Of a stretch of DNA of 64,000 nt, positions 51,324 to 62,962 are shown in pieces. Origin of the DNA: Fratercula arctica (taxonomy: Eukaryota > Chordata > Aves > Charadriiformes > Alcidae); assembly GCA_947846985.1 (NCBI GenBank), contig CANTUZ010000002.1:14580087-14644086 (forward strand), read 5' to 3'. Within the stretch, counting starts at the first letter, position 1. Every line of letters begins with the position of its first letter. Under the pieces are notes generated by a model that was given only the letters and a program-made list of their open reading frames with translations, had not been told where the DNA came from and made no database searches. Both the position numbers and the translations under genes were made by a program.

Positions 51324-51582
51324 GTAATTAATGTTATTCCTCCAGTGTATTACTAAACCCATTTTCTCTAATACTTCTTTAGCCTTCTTACATTTCTTGT
51401 TGTCCTTCTTGTTGTCCTTATGCTGGCAATGACACCCTTCTTTGCTCTTCTTGCTATTTACCTTCAATCATTTTCTTCTTGGTTTCCTGCCCCTTTGGTC
51501 TTTGTTTCACTATCCTTTTTTGCAGAATAATTGTTTTTTGCACATCAGAAGTACATTTGAAATCCTCCAACTTCAGGTAAAC
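51276..51582 (-). pseudogene. Lysine-rich split open frame, unrecognised
   Basis: Two minus-strand frames abut. The first (51582 to 51454, about 42 codons) contains FKCTSDVQKTIILQK. The second, in another phase (51467 to 51276), contains KEGCHCQHKDNKKDNKKCKK. Both are basic and overlap by 14 nt, as if one frame had been shifted. I do not recognise the protein. The neighbouring poly-A is on the wrong strand for a minus-strand retrocopy, so the fragment may be a chance product of A-rich sequence. Confidence 0.12.
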
Positions 51583-54500
51583 TCACCGTTCTTTCTTCCT
51601 AGTTAGTTCAAGCCTTTTTAATAAATCCAATGTTTGTGAACCCAGGAAACAGTATCTCTTCTTAAATGGAGATCAGTCCTCTTATAGTTTGCATTTCAAA
51701 CCTTGTCAATCCTAAAGAAGTTACATGAATTGTACAACATATACATGTAAACCAGTTAAACGTTTGCTAAAATAACTTTCACATAACATGGTGACTTTAA
51801 TTTGGAAAAGGGTTCAACTGCTGCAGGTGCTGAGTTTGCATATAACTGACTATATTTATGTCAGCTTAATTATATTAGTACCATTTTTTAATAGAGATGA
51901 AGCTAGAGGAAAAAATCCAGAACGTTTGTATATAATTGTTGGTCTTCAGTACTGATTGTATCTCTGCTTTTAACTTTACGTGGCATGAGAAGAATCTCTT
52001 GGGAGAGTTACTAAGGTCTCCAAAATTACTAATAACTTCATCAATTCATATTCAGTCCTGTAATTTCTTATCCATAAATAAATAAATGGCAGTTCTGCCT
52101 CTTCTTAAATAAAATGCTTCATGTTCATTATTACACCTGTTTTCCCTACACCTGCGGAGAGACTTAATTCTTTTCTTTTTTTAGAAACCAAATGTTTTTA
52201 AACATATACGTTTCACTTTGCTAAATTTGCTGTTAGCAATGTAGGTTAGGTTGTTATTTCCTATGGATTTGTAGTCATAGCACTGAGTGATGGAATAAAA
52301 CTCAATTGTGTTACATGTTGTTCAAATACAGAACAAAATTGTCATCTCTCCAGTTCTCAACATAAGTTCAGGGGCAACACAGAGAAGTCATCGATATATG
52401 TTTAGTTTGGTTTACGTCTGTTATTTCTAATAAATGAGCTTAGTAGACCATATTTAGTGTTTTTCAGAATTAATATGGCTTTGGCAGAATGGCATCAATG
52501 TGTCTTAAATTAAAATCACATTTTTTGTAATTATCCTTAAAATGTATTTAATTGATGCTCCATTTTGTCCTATCGTCATTCAAGTGCTACCTCAAGAGCA
52601 CTAACTCAAAGCTCTTGAGTTACTTATCGTCTAAAATCATACAGCTTTAGAGAACAGAATCATTCTGTTTATCAAAAAGAAGTCTTTTAAAATTTCTCAG
52701 GCAGAAAAAAATAATCATGAAAGCACAGAGGTGAGAGATGGAAAAAGACCTATTAAACATATTCCCGCTCTCTGTCACTGCAATGTTTTCCCCTACAGTC
52801 TTTTATTTTATCTTGTCTAGCTTTAAATCTCTTAAAGCTTCCTACTCAGTTTTCATTAGAAAACTATTTCAGTGCCAATCTCCACCTCAGGAAATTTCTC
52901 CCGGTTGTTCGGCTTATGTTTATATTACATAAAATGACAGATATAGAATGCTTTTTGGTAAGCCACTTACATATGTTCTTTTCTAAATCTTATATAAACA
53001 TTTCTTGAAGAGCTGGTTGAATGGGGAAAAAATAAATTCATGAGCATGCTTGCTAACACTGATTAAATTAGTTCACATTTGTATCTCTTTGTATAAGGGT
53101 TTCCATAAAGATGGGGTTGGTATTTTGTATTTTAATATTTGTGCTTGGAAGCAGGAACATTAGTTGACATAAAGAAGGCGCGGGATATGAGACTGAGGAA
53201 ACCAAGGATCTGCAGTGTGATACGGAGTGTCATTTTCTGCATAAATAATTGCGTGAAGGAGTAGGCCAGACAGAAGATTCATCTAGTAGGAGGCAAGTCC
53301 ATATGCATAGCCTACTACAGCTATGCTTCCTATGCATAAGGAAAAGGGATAAAAGGGTAAGGAAAACAAATGAACATAACTGGGCAAAAAATGTCATTTT
53401 AATGAAGAAACATATCCTTTTTTATCCTCAGAAAACTTGAAAATAAAGAAAGTTTCGACAAATCACACCTTAATCTTTTATCTCTTTGGATCATTTGCCA
53501 CCTAATTTCCTAATTGAGAGCTACAGCTGTTTGTAAAGCTTAGACAATCAAATGAGTTAACAAAAACTATAGAATACCTAACTTAGGTAACAGGTCATGA
53601 GGAAGTAGCTGTAGATTTCAGTTCACAGGTGAGTACATTAAATACATCTGGATGGCATATATAATCTGATGAATTATTTAAAAAAGCACGTTCAAGAAAA
53701 TTGCACTAGTTGTAGCAAAAAAGGCTGTAATTCAGCTGTCCATTGTTTCTCAATCAAACTGCCCAGCTCTCTGATTGATAATCTTACTATGCATTTCTAA
53801 AATGATAAACGATTTACCATAACTATATCTTGATAGATGTAACAGCTAACTACAAATCCTTATACAAATCCTTATATGTAAGATGATGTAGGTTAATATT
53901 CATGCTGTGTACTGTTATTTCAGCATCATAGATCATGGCCGTTAGAAGCAGGTACGCAGCACAGTGTAAAAGAAACCTGATCACAACTTTCTGAAGAAAA
54001 GATTTAAAGAGGAAAATGCTAAGCTTTGTATTCTGCTTTGTGCTCTATTTTTAGGCTTTGTTTAGTTAGAAGACAAAATCAACACCTGTTTCGGAAAAAG
54101 TCTTCGTGTAATTCTAGAGTGGAGGAATGGAACAGCTGTGTTGACTGTACTGAAAAAAGTAGGACATCCAAGGAAATTGTACGTAGACTCATACTTCACA
54201 CTTGATTTATTTTTTGAAACTCATGTTTAGGAACTTCAAAGTTCAAATAACTTTAGTTCTAAATAAAGCTGCCATACAGTGTAATACTAGTAGTTATAAA
54301 TGGTCAAGAATGCTACAGTTCTTTGCATCTATTGAAAGTTGAGGAATTTATGCAAAAGATGCCAATTTTCCTACAAAACTACATTAGAAGATGTTTACCT
54401 TCAAGGCAGAGATAGAGTACAAATGGGAGCTGTGAGATAATAAATCAGGAAGTCTTAGAGCTCCACGTCTAATTGCCCATGCTGATCTATGACCAATAGG

Positions 54501-55488
54501 TGAAGCATAGCTGGTGTAAAGCATAGAACAGATTTGTTAGCAGTGGTCAGTCATTCAGACATGGTTGTTGCAACTGCAGCAATCTTCTGTCCAGGTGACT
54601 TGCTGTAAACCTGAGATAAATTGTAGGCTAGAGAGTAATATAAGCACAAAAGGTCACATAGCTGCCCATCTCTAAAATGATAATAGCAAAAAGAAGCCTG
54701 AATTTGGAATAGTCTCATGTACGTCAAACTTTAATGTACTGTGACTAGCCTGTAATGTATTACTCACTACCCTTTTTGTTGTGCTGAATTTGATCACTTG
54801 GCATGACGAATTGGCAGATATTCCATTGCTCAGCCAAGCACCTAATGTACCATTCAAATTCCCATTCAAATGAGGCTGAATTGGAAGGGGTGAAGAGTTC
54901 TTCCGTGGAAAAAACACCCAGGAAAAAAATATTCTCCTTTAGTCCTAGAGCTGGCCAGAAACCACAGCTATAGCTGCCTATGACAGAAGTTTACACAGCT
55001 TTCAGGGGCACACCAGCAAAATATTAGAAATCCTTACTTTACTGATTGGTGAGACAGAGATGGAGAAACATACGTGAGTTACTTTAAATTTCCAGCTATT
55101 TCCCTAAAGATGAACACATGCAGTATAAGGCTCACAGGTAGAATGAATGTTCTACATACATTTCTTTTCCTATGTCTTTGTTGGTGTCAAGTATTCATAA
55201 ACGGGTCACCTTGGGAATTCCACATATGCACCAGACATCTGGTTCATCTGAAACTGGAGTGTTCTGAAAGTCGTATTCACCAGGAATTTTACATAAGTCA
55301 ATTATCTTGCAACTGCTGTCTTAATAAAACGGTTAGTGCACATTTTCCATCATCAACATTTTGTTTCCTTTCTCTTTTTCTTTTTCTTTTTGTTCTGGGG
55401 GTTGATGCAGCTTATATAATGAAGTGTTCTGTTTACATGCAAGTAGACCTGACTGGAAGATTTCCCAAATTGGCCAAAGACTCTTTCT

Positions 55489-55600
55489 AAAAAAAAAAAA
55501 AAAAAACCAAACAAACAAACAAAAAAAAAAAACCACACAAACGAAAACCAGACCAAACCAAACAAACAAAAAAAACCCCAACACAAAAAAACACCCCCAA
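55489..55600. repeat. Low-complexity A/C tract
   Basis: About 110 nt on the plus strand consist almost entirely of A and C, beginning with 18 A and continuing with AAAC/AAAAC and CCA units. Only a few G and no T interrupt it. Overlapping minus-strand frames made of Phe, Val, Leu and Trp are artefacts of this tract. Confidence 0.95.
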
Positions 55601-58600
55601 AGCAAACCTACCAGTTAGAACTGTCATATTTTGTACCCCTTCATAGCTGAATTGCTGATGGGTTTAGGAGACACTTTTTGTTCACATTCCCTCCTTTATT
55701 AAAATAAAGATTTCACACCGAATTCTTGCAGGAATACCAAAGGCTGGAAGCTGGACTTGTCACATCACATACCATTCTTCAAAAAAATTAATTACAGAAC
55801 AAATCATACCTAGGCCTGATAAATCTTTGGCATGTATTGAAATAAAACATAACTTGGAAGGGATATTTAAAAATCAAATAAAATGGAATATTCCATTCCA
55901 TATTTTGTAGGTAGCTGAGCAATTGCATGAAGGACACTGTGCCATTTTCTGCCCACACACTTTTGTGTGTTTCTTCTGCATGAGAAGAGCAGGGGCTGAA
56001 TACCCATGCCATACCTTCCTTGTCTGCTCAGAGCTTTGGCTTCAGCCTCTTAATCTTTCTACTATAAGAGCAGAACTTTCCCTGAGGAGTGAGAAATGAA
56101 TAGGAGAATATCTTCTTTGACCTTCAGTGTTTCAGTAGGTAGTGTGCCTGTTCGTGTCTTCTCCCTATAAGGAATAGAATCTGAAGACTCAAACTAACTC
56201 TAATTATTTCACTATCATTGTCATCATATAAATCAACAGGACACATTAATAGAGGTACACGTTGCTAATCATTGCTAGTGCTTAATCTCACTGGAAGAAT
56301 AGTACTCACCGAGACGTTATTCCTATTGGTTTTCACCAATGCAGCTATATTTTCACTTTTGCACCTTTTACCTCTCTGAAAAGTGGTGCAAACGATTTTT
56401 TTTAATCTCATTTATGTGTACAAATGAGAAAAGAAATATTACCATCAAATTTCCTTTGTAAGGATGTGTGTTTGCCTGCCTGTTCAGAAAAGACTATCCT
56501 TCCTGCCCCTTGGAGTGACCCTCTATGTGTTCCTGATCATTTCTTCCGGAAAATGAAAAATATCACTACATGGAGTAGAGAGCTGGGGCACCAAGTTAGT
56601 GAATACCACAAGTTGGTAGATCGATTCTAACAGATGCATACATCTTGTCAGATTAGCACTGTTCTCAGTTTCAAACTGTACATGACTAATAAAGCAGCAA
56701 ATGAAAATCACTTGAAGAACAAAATACTCTGTAGTGTGCTCTCTATTGCTTCTGAACTACACCAGGCAGCAGTCTCTCTTCTCTTACTGCACTCTATCTT
56801 TCATAATCCCCCTTAGATCAAGTTTTTAAAGGATATTGTGTATTTAGAAGGAAGGCTTCTAAAATTTAATAAATGTTGCTGGGCTTTTGTAAATTTAATA
56901 TTATCTGTTATCTCTACTTCAAAGGGCAGAAAAGCTGCTGTTACCAGCTGGAATCTCTGACTTTTAAAACGAAAATGTAACTGAGCCCACATTCCTTATA
57001 CAGGTCAGGGAAACGGGATACTATTGTAACTCTGGTTAAAAAACATCAGAGAGGGAATTGAAGAGGCACCAAGTGAATTTGTCCTCCATTTTTCTGTTAA
57101 CTGACAAAGTGATTTGTAACAATTCAGACAATGACAGTCTTCCTCATTAAAGCAAGCAGTGGACTCAGTCAAAAAGTACCCTGCCTTTACCACTATTCTC
57201 CATGCAACTGGTCAGTGTTTTCCAGGTCAAAAAGTATAACAACAACAAGGTTTGCAGGATGAAGTAATGCCTTTTATGAAGCCAATTGAAAAATTACAAT
57301 ACTGTCTCTTTCAAATCATTGCAGTGACTACAACACTTCTATCACTGATGTGGTAGCAAAAGCTACCAGACAAAAGACTTCTACCAAATGACAGTTATAA
57401 TGACAGACCAATGACTGCTTTTAAAATTGCAGTTTCAGTTATTTTGTGCATATAGCCTGACTATATTAGAATATGGATATGAAATTTTACTATTCTAAGG
57501 TTCCTTCCAGATCTCTCTGTTTTTTTTCATGGGTCTTAAAAGTGTTTGGATTATAAACCATCTATAGCTTCCCTATTGAAGTCAGAGCTCCTGTGAGCTT
57601 GTCCTGCAGTCATCCAGGTTTTCAGAGAGTGAATGGAGAATAGAGATAAAGAGGGTGGGATATATTTCCATATTAATAATGAAAAAGTTACGTCTCTAGC
57701 CTAAGATATTTGTCAAGCTTCTTCTAAGCTCTATGGAGAGAAACAGCCACACCTGGAAGGCAAGTCCACTGGCAGTGCCTAAAAATGCAAATGGCAGACT
57801 CTCCCTTTAGAAGTGTTTCTCTCTTGTCCCACTAATTATTTGGGACCCTAGAAAACAAGTTCAAAAAAGGTCTGATTGTAGAGGTTAATTTAGATAAGAT
57901 AAATTCTAACCAAAGCATAAGTCATTATAGTTCCATCCTTCCTAATTATTTCTTTCTAAATCTACCCTTTCTAATTATTTCTATAGTTTTAAGCTAATTT
58001 TATTTATGCAGACCAGTTTTACATTGAAAAGCCCATTTACCTTGGGAGTCTCTACAATAATCTGGTGAAGTACCCAGTCACCCTCAATAATTTCTCGTTT
58101 TCAGCTTTTGGCCTGTTATCCTTTCCTTATGCCTGTTGTTACTGTAATAAGTAATTATTTTCCTGCAGTGCACATGGATTTCCACCAGAAAACTTGGCTT
58201 ACCTTTCAACTCTCTGCTTTTCATTTAATCTACCTAAAGAACAGAGAATAGAACCTGTCCAAAAGGAGGTTATCGTCCCTTTGATACCATTGAATGTTGT
58301 GTTTGGCCTTTAGTCTAAGAAGTTTGGACTTTGCTGATCTGGATGCTCCCAAGAGGGGGTTGCTTCCAAATGTTGACCTTATATAACCTTTCTTAGCTTG
58401 TGAATTGACAAGATCGTAGCACATGATTGTATGGTTCTTCTTAATTAATTTGCCGTTATATTTCCACAATCTTGAGAGAGAAAGAGATTTTTAGTGCTTT
58501 ATTCATTTTCTAATATCTGTCCCTTGGCTGCAGTCCTGAAGTTAATGCTCACTAATAGTGTGTTCTTTGTCTGCCCAGTTACCAGGGTCATCGTTTTTCA

Positions 58601-59070
58601 AAAGAGGTCTCCAGAATGTAGAAATGATTCTTCAGTCACTGTTTTTCTTTTTAACAGAGACCTTTTCTGTGTTCCTTTTTCCTTTATAGCCTACAGCTGA
58701 GATGTTTTGCTCTGCCAATTTTTTATTTTTTGCACAGTCCAATTCTTCAGTCATCAGAGACTGAACTTTGCATTTGATTGTTTTATTAGACAAAGTCACA
58801 GTAGAAACTGGTATAAATTATCCTAACCAGAGAGTATTTTGATCTGATTTTAGTTTATACACAATGACCAAAATATTTAAGTTTTCTTCCTTCACAATGA
58901 CATCACTGACAGTTGCAAATAGAATAGGACGAGTATCAGTTTTTAACAAAAAAGAAGTTATGATCAAAAGAATTATCCAGAATGAGGTGTTCTGATTATC
59001 TCAGTGAAGAAGAGATATAAATAAATGTTTGTTTTCAGTTGAATTTTGATATTTTTTTATTACTTCTACC

Positions 59071-59092
59071 AAAAAAAAAAAAAAAAAAAAAA
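59071..59092. repeat. Poly-A run (22 A)
   Basis: Twenty-two uninterrupted A preceded by a T-rich stretch. No retrocopy body is recognisable upstream. Confidence 0.95.
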
Positions 59093-60605
59093 GGTACAAG
59101 AAGTGAAAAATATCTTTTCTATCCAGGAATAGAAATAATTTGAACTTTGGAAACAGAAGGAAATTTAAAAGAGTGAGAGAACAAAAAGGGAAATGGTTCT
59201 TTAGATTTCACCACCAGATTTTGGACTCTGTAATGGGAACCTGTGTGGTTTCAATCAACTTTGTACCACGCTGGAGAAAAAAGAAGAGCTTGAAGAGTGA
59301 TCTGAAATACAGTAGTTATGGCAAAAAATATATTAGTTTCAATAGGCTGAGGAAGTCTCTCATCTATTAATATATTTGTAAAGGAAATGTTTACCTTTTC
59401 AAATACAGTGGACACTTCTATCTTTCTAAAGCAGTCTTCCTTCACCTGCCAAACTATTCTGTTCACTTTTAAAAAAGAATTTCCACAATAAGTTTTCTTA
59501 ATTTCACAATTTAGTGGATCAAAACACATAAAATAATTATATATTTCATTGAGCATGTGTTGTTTCTGCCATTTTGCTGATGGAAAGCCCACCAGAACTG
59601 ATGAAAGGGAAAATATTTGGGGCTATGTGGGTGTTCTGGAGTTTGGAATTACAAATTCATAAGGAAAATGCATTTCCACATGACAAGGACCTGCAGTCCT
59701 ACTCACAGATTTCCTACTGAGATGTATTTAAAAGCCTTCAGAGTGCTCCATGAACTTTAAATTTCAGCTGACCTACATATTTGCATTATTGCCCTTGATC
59801 TTTTAAAAGCTTCCCATTCCCTTTTGTAATAAAAAACTACCAAACTTCCTATGACATATCTGTGCCTTTCAGGAAGCTGCATAATTTAAAACATGAACCA
59901 GCAGCCTGGTAAATTCAAGTGAAATCAAACACACTTTGGAAAGAATTTAAGTAATTTTCTATAAATAAGTGGGAGAGGCTTGTGTTAAACAAAAATGAAA
60001 ATTATTCGTGTGTTGTAGGATTGCTTCAGGTGCTCAGGTATTTGGCAAACACTGTGAAATAATTTAAAAAATTAATACTGTTACATTATCAACATGTTTT
60101 ACATTCAGTTCTTAGATAAAAATATACACAGGTATTCAGCCATTCAAGATCTGATCATCTGTTATTTCAAGTTCAATATGATTTATCTACCTTTCTAAAA
60201 GTACTAAGAAAGCCTATTTCTTCACCTTCTATATTTTCAAGAGAGTTTACTGTTTATGCAGGCTGGTCACAGTTGCGTATAATATATCTATGTGTCAGAA
60301 ATTGGAACAGGCAGTAGACATTATAGATGAATTGCCAGGAAATTACCCCAAGTGTGCTGACTTCCCAAATTCCTTCAAATGACTTAACAGGCTTGACATG
60401 GCAGCTCAGTGTTCAGTTTGCTTAGGGGACTTTAGAAGAATCAGCGCTTCCAATCCATTGCTAAGGTTTGGGTTTTTCACATTTACATAGCAATAAGGAG
60501 CTTAGGGAATCTGTAAGTGGCAAAGAAAAACATTTAAGTCAGTGTTATTACCAATAACAGTGTTTAAGTTAATTTGTACAACTCAATTTAAAAGCCTTTA
60601 TTCTT

Positions 60606-60835
60606 CTAAGAAAAATTAGATGGGCAGATCATATTATTATTGCTGAATTGTTGATAAGCAGCATCACCTTTGATCTGAAAGGCTTTCGGTTCACGGCAGC
60701 ACTGGCAGTAGCAGACACGCTCATTCTTGATGGGACAATGAAGCGTGTAAGGGTGACAGGCTTTATGGCAAAAGGCATCACATACCTTCCACAAATCACT
60801 CATTTGTCTAGTTCTGGATGGTATAATTCTGTGAC
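60606..60835 (-). CDS. Cysteine-rich open frame, possible exon, unrecognised
   Basis: On the minus strand a frame of about 88 codons is open from roughly 60872 down to TAG at 60606. An acceptor-like TTTCATAG ends at 60836, which would make 60835 the first exon base, and an ATG lies at 60803. From that ATG nine cysteines fall in 65 residues, with the cluster VCYCQCC near residues 30-36 and CDAFCHKAC near 8-16. Between 60785 and 60645 about three quarters of codon third positions are T or C, which is more ordered than random sequence. Against a real exon, the opposite strand is also open (60648-60905), no donor or neighbouring exon is evident, and I recognise no domain. It may be an exon of a secreted or membrane protein, or chance. 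Confidence 0.18.
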
Positions 60836-62878
60836 CTATGAAATTAAAAGCAGAAACCTTGATTTTCTCTTTATAGCTCTTTGCATCATCTGGGATAGAG
60901 AATGACTGTCAGGCTCTCATCACTACATGAAATTAAAGGCATTTTGCAAGCGTTAGCATCATTCTGCTGAGGTTAGGGAATTCCCCTCTAATGAAACACA
61001 TTGTGGTCTAGCATTTGGGAACTCACATATACAGCTATGAGGTGGATACAATAAAATAAATGCTCTTGTTCATGTCAAATTTACCCTCACTACATTTCCT
61101 GCTATTATTGCACAGATCCTTTAAATTAGCAAAAAAACGAAGCAAATGAGAGTTGGCTAGATCTAGTGAGTGATGGGAAAATGGCCTCCAACCAGATTCT
61201 TCTAATTTGGAAATAATGAAACTTAAGGTGTGTCAAACTGTTTGTTAATGCTACAACTGAAATGTTATTCATGTTGTCAGAGCTTGGTTGATTTCCAGAA
61301 GAACCGTAGTCTAAAAATAGAAGAAAAGTAACAGAACTGAAAATTACTGAAAAATTTTACCACATTAGGCAGACTGCTGAAGATACCGGGAGGTAATTGG
61401 TTTGACTATACCAATGTCCCTTTTTTACTATGATATAACTATGCAGCAATTAGGTTATTCTTGTAAATGGCATGATGACTACAGCTGTAAAAAGACATCA
61501 CTGCCATCTTCTGGTAATAGCTCATTTAGCTTGCCAGCATGTGGGGGTTTATTTATTTATTTCTCTTTTTATAGAACACTACCCAGGCAATCAGGGTTTT
61601 TTGTTTTCAAGACCAGGGAAATGTAAGCTTTGTGCTTTAACACTTCTAATTTGCTTTGATCAATAATTTTATGCTGCTCCAGAATTTCTGAACCGCTAAA
61701 TGACTCCTACTGGTGAAACATTCTTGAGATTGATTTTCCTTTGTGATTGTAGATACCATAAGTCCAGAAATGTGAATTTTGTAGCAGAGTCTTATATTAC
61801 GCTTCTATTCCAAATTGTAAGTTACCTGGTGACTGAATGTATGGAAACAGAAACGCTATGAGAAATTTCATTAAGATCAAGTTCAATTGGATGTCAGCGT
61901 TTCTAGTATGATCACCCACATTTATATTTGCTGAGGATCTAAATCTCCTAAACAGGTTACAGTTACATATTTGTCTGTGTGTCAAAAATCTGCTTTTTGC
62001 TTCCTCCAGGCTCTTTGGTGCCTCAGCGTTACCTCTGATAACTTGGTGATTCCTGTATATCAGTAATCATCAAAAAGAAATAGAAGAACAGCAGTCTGTC
62101 TTGCTGTCTTGCTCTTGCTTGATTTGTGATCTTTAATCATCTTTAGTATCAAACATTATTGCTACTAATAACTAATAACACTGCTATTAATAATTGCTTT
62201 GAATCTTACTGGATGATGTGTTACTAATGTCCCCTCCTGGAGTGTAAGGGGTCACCCCGAGTATAAAGGGAAACCGTGGCATGTAATGTAGCTGCTTTAC
62301 AAAATATAATACCCATTCCCCTAAATATTTGTTTGGAAACTACTTATCGTATCTTTGGAATTTCCTCAAATGCCAATTTAAAAAATAATTTTTTTTTCAT
62401 AGTTAAAAACCTGACAGTTACTCGCTTCACCATGAATTAATAAATACATACATATTTTTGGGTGCGAATGTAGACATAGAGCAGAAGACTGCAAACTGCT
62501 TTTGAACAATGTTTCACATAGGTGCATCGTTGACTCTGCACACAGCAATGGTGGAGTACTTCAGGTCACCTGTTCCGTGCAAGAAAACTAAAAGATAGAT
62601 GCCAGCGTAATGAAAAGCCTGACAGTCGGGACTGAGGTAGAGACGGTGAAGGCTCAATGGGAGCTCCGGGCGGCACTAAGCACCCCGGGACTTTGGCCTT
62701 TCCAAAGCAGGTGGTGGGGATGAGAAGTTGCTGGCTTTGCTGGCCATGCAGCAACGGCAGCCGGAGGGTTTCCATTAATTTCTGAAGTTACCACGCCAGC
62801 AGGGACGGTGAGTTACTCTCACGGTTCAGATGGCTCTTCGGTTTCCTTGTTTTTACCTTATCACTCCTCACCCTGCCA
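60836..62878. other. Non-coding AT-rich DNA
   Basis: I see no gene, repeat family or notable structure. Frames are under 76 codons. GC and CpG content rise after about 62550. Confidence 0.5.
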
Positions 62879-62962
62879 GAAACTGGACAAAATGCTGCCA
62901 TGATTGGCAGTAGCATCTGCTGAGGCTGGTTACTGCACTAAGCCAGCATTTTGTCCAGCTTC
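62879..62962. repeat. Pre-miRNA-like inverted repeat, 15-bp perfect stem
   Basis: The arms CTGGACAAAATGCTG (62883-62897) and CAGCATTTTGTCCAG (62944-62958) are exact reverse complements. Beyond one mismatch the stem gains GAA/TTC at its base (62879-62881 with 62960-62962). Inside the stem, after an internal loop, GCAGTA (62907-62912) pairs with TACTGC (62931-62936), leaving an 18-nt terminal loop. The total is 84 nt, the size of a vertebrate pre-miRNA, and either strand could be transcribed. I do not recognise it as a known miRNA. Alternatives are a MITE-like relic or a chance inverted repeat. Confidence 0.85.

Larger units (their letters stand above)
48731..60605. other. Non-coding AT-rich DNA with octamer pair and poly-A/hairpin cluster
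   Basis: No gene is recognised. Listed separately are the octamer pair at 49.35 kb, the 51.25-51.32 kb cluster, the A/C tract at 55.5 kb and the poly-A at 59.07 kb. Short duplications occur at 53851-53874 (TACAAATCCTTA twice, perfect) and near 57930-57980 (CTAATTATTTCT twice). Frames of up to 138 codons (55074-55490) begin or end in simple repeats and have no domain I recognise. Confidence 0.5.

Noticed and set aside
55353..55605. Minus-strand 77-90 codon frames rich in Phe, Val, Leu and Trp resembling a membrane protein
   Set aside because: They are translations of the A/C tract and the neighbouring T-rich run.
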